Source: Chloroflexota bacterium (GTDB taxonomy: Bacteria > Chloroflexota > Dehalococcoidia > Lucifugimonadales > UBA3495). From it: a stretch of DNA of 11,959 bases. Where the stretch lies: assembly GCA_028874675.1 (NCBI GenBank), contig JAPPJA010000338.1:1-11959 (forward strand), in the 5' to 3' direction. The notes beneath the pieces are model-generated. The model saw nothing but the letters and a program-made list of their open reading frames with translations. It ran no database searches and was not told the origin of the DNA. This document shows positions 11,882 to 11,959 of this stretch, one piece after another. Within the stretch, counting starts at the first letter, position 1. Every line of letters starts with the position of its first letter. A program made the translations under genes and the position numbers.

Positions 11882-11959
11882 GTGGACTATCGTTTTACAC
11901 CCGAAGACGACGCTTTTCGCCAGGAGTTGCGCGACTTTGTGCAGCGCGAACTGCCCCCG
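11882..11959 (+). CDS. Acyl-CoA dehydrogenase, N-terminus (3' truncated by window edge)
   Basis: Only 26 codons are present. The start is GTG 11882, with a strong purine-rich site GGGGAGGGG (11870-11878); its GGAGG core sits about 5 nt upstream. The visible residues, MDYRFTPEDDAFRQELRDF followed by VQRELPP, match the opening helix of acyl-CoA dehydrogenases, FAD enzymes that introduce a double bond at C2-C3 of acyl-CoA. This helix is quite diagnostic, but substrate class cannot be told. A small hairpin (CTGGCC/GGCCAG, 11838-11854) lies in the 93-nt gap after the RAM-domain gene. Confidence 0.8.
   Translation, partial: MDYRFTPEDDAFRQELRDFVQRELPP

Overview
The window reads like a chromosomal stretch of a GC-rich free-living bacterium. 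Chloroflexota (Dehalococcoidia/SAR202-like) is my best guess. It rests on family resemblance: a small acidic protein with the pattern 'FL-x-L-x-EWL-x-DW', a methyltransferase with the motif VLDLMSSW, a free-standing RAM domain next to an acyl-CoA dehydrogenase, and Uma2-type genes. No rRNA or marker gene is present, so the taxonomy is inference.

Layout. 1-949: 3' end of a mitochondrial-type aconitase, closed by a strong bidirectional hairpin terminator. 1082-1651: two small uncharacterised genes facing away from each other, almost touching. 1672-2424 (-): a polytopic membrane protein of unknown function. 2611/2680-3720: an M42-like zinc aminopeptidase behind an extended -10 promoter. 3960-4667: a Uma2-family (PD-(D/E)XK) protein in a repeat-rich cassette, bounded by a 65-nt piece of the peptidase 3' end and a decayed second copy of it. 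5059-5754: a HigB/Gp49-like toxin and an Xre antitoxin, in AT-richer DNA with a likely operator. 5751-7520 (-): glutamine-dependent NAD+ synthetase, overlapping the antitoxin gene by 4 bp tail to tail. 7949-8416: a UspA-type stress protein. 8998-10389: an MFS transporter. 10552-11202 (-): a SAM-dependent methyltransferase. 11552-11788: a free-standing Lrp/AsnC ligand-binding (RAM) domain with a clear sigma70 promoter. 11882-end: start of an acyl-CoA dehydrogenase.

The genes do not form one pathway. Central metabolism (aconitase, NAD+ synthesis, acyl-CoA oxidation) is interspersed with accessory cargo (Uma2, toxin-antitoxin).

The most interesting layer is intergenic. (i) Four arrays of three tandem decamers (consensus NNCACGAATG) each lie 3' of a different gene, in the sense orientation, within about 40 nt of its stop codon. 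Two of them face each other between convergent genes. (ii) There is a 31-nt perfect palindrome and a ~112-bp MITE/REPIN-like element. (iii) Three genes (peptidase, MFS, methyltransferase) have homology-like coding sequence upstream of their first ATG/GTG/TTG. In two of them a good Shine-Dalgarno precedes a near-cognate codon (ATT, ACG). I see no CRISPR array, tRNA, rRNA or intact insertion sequence.
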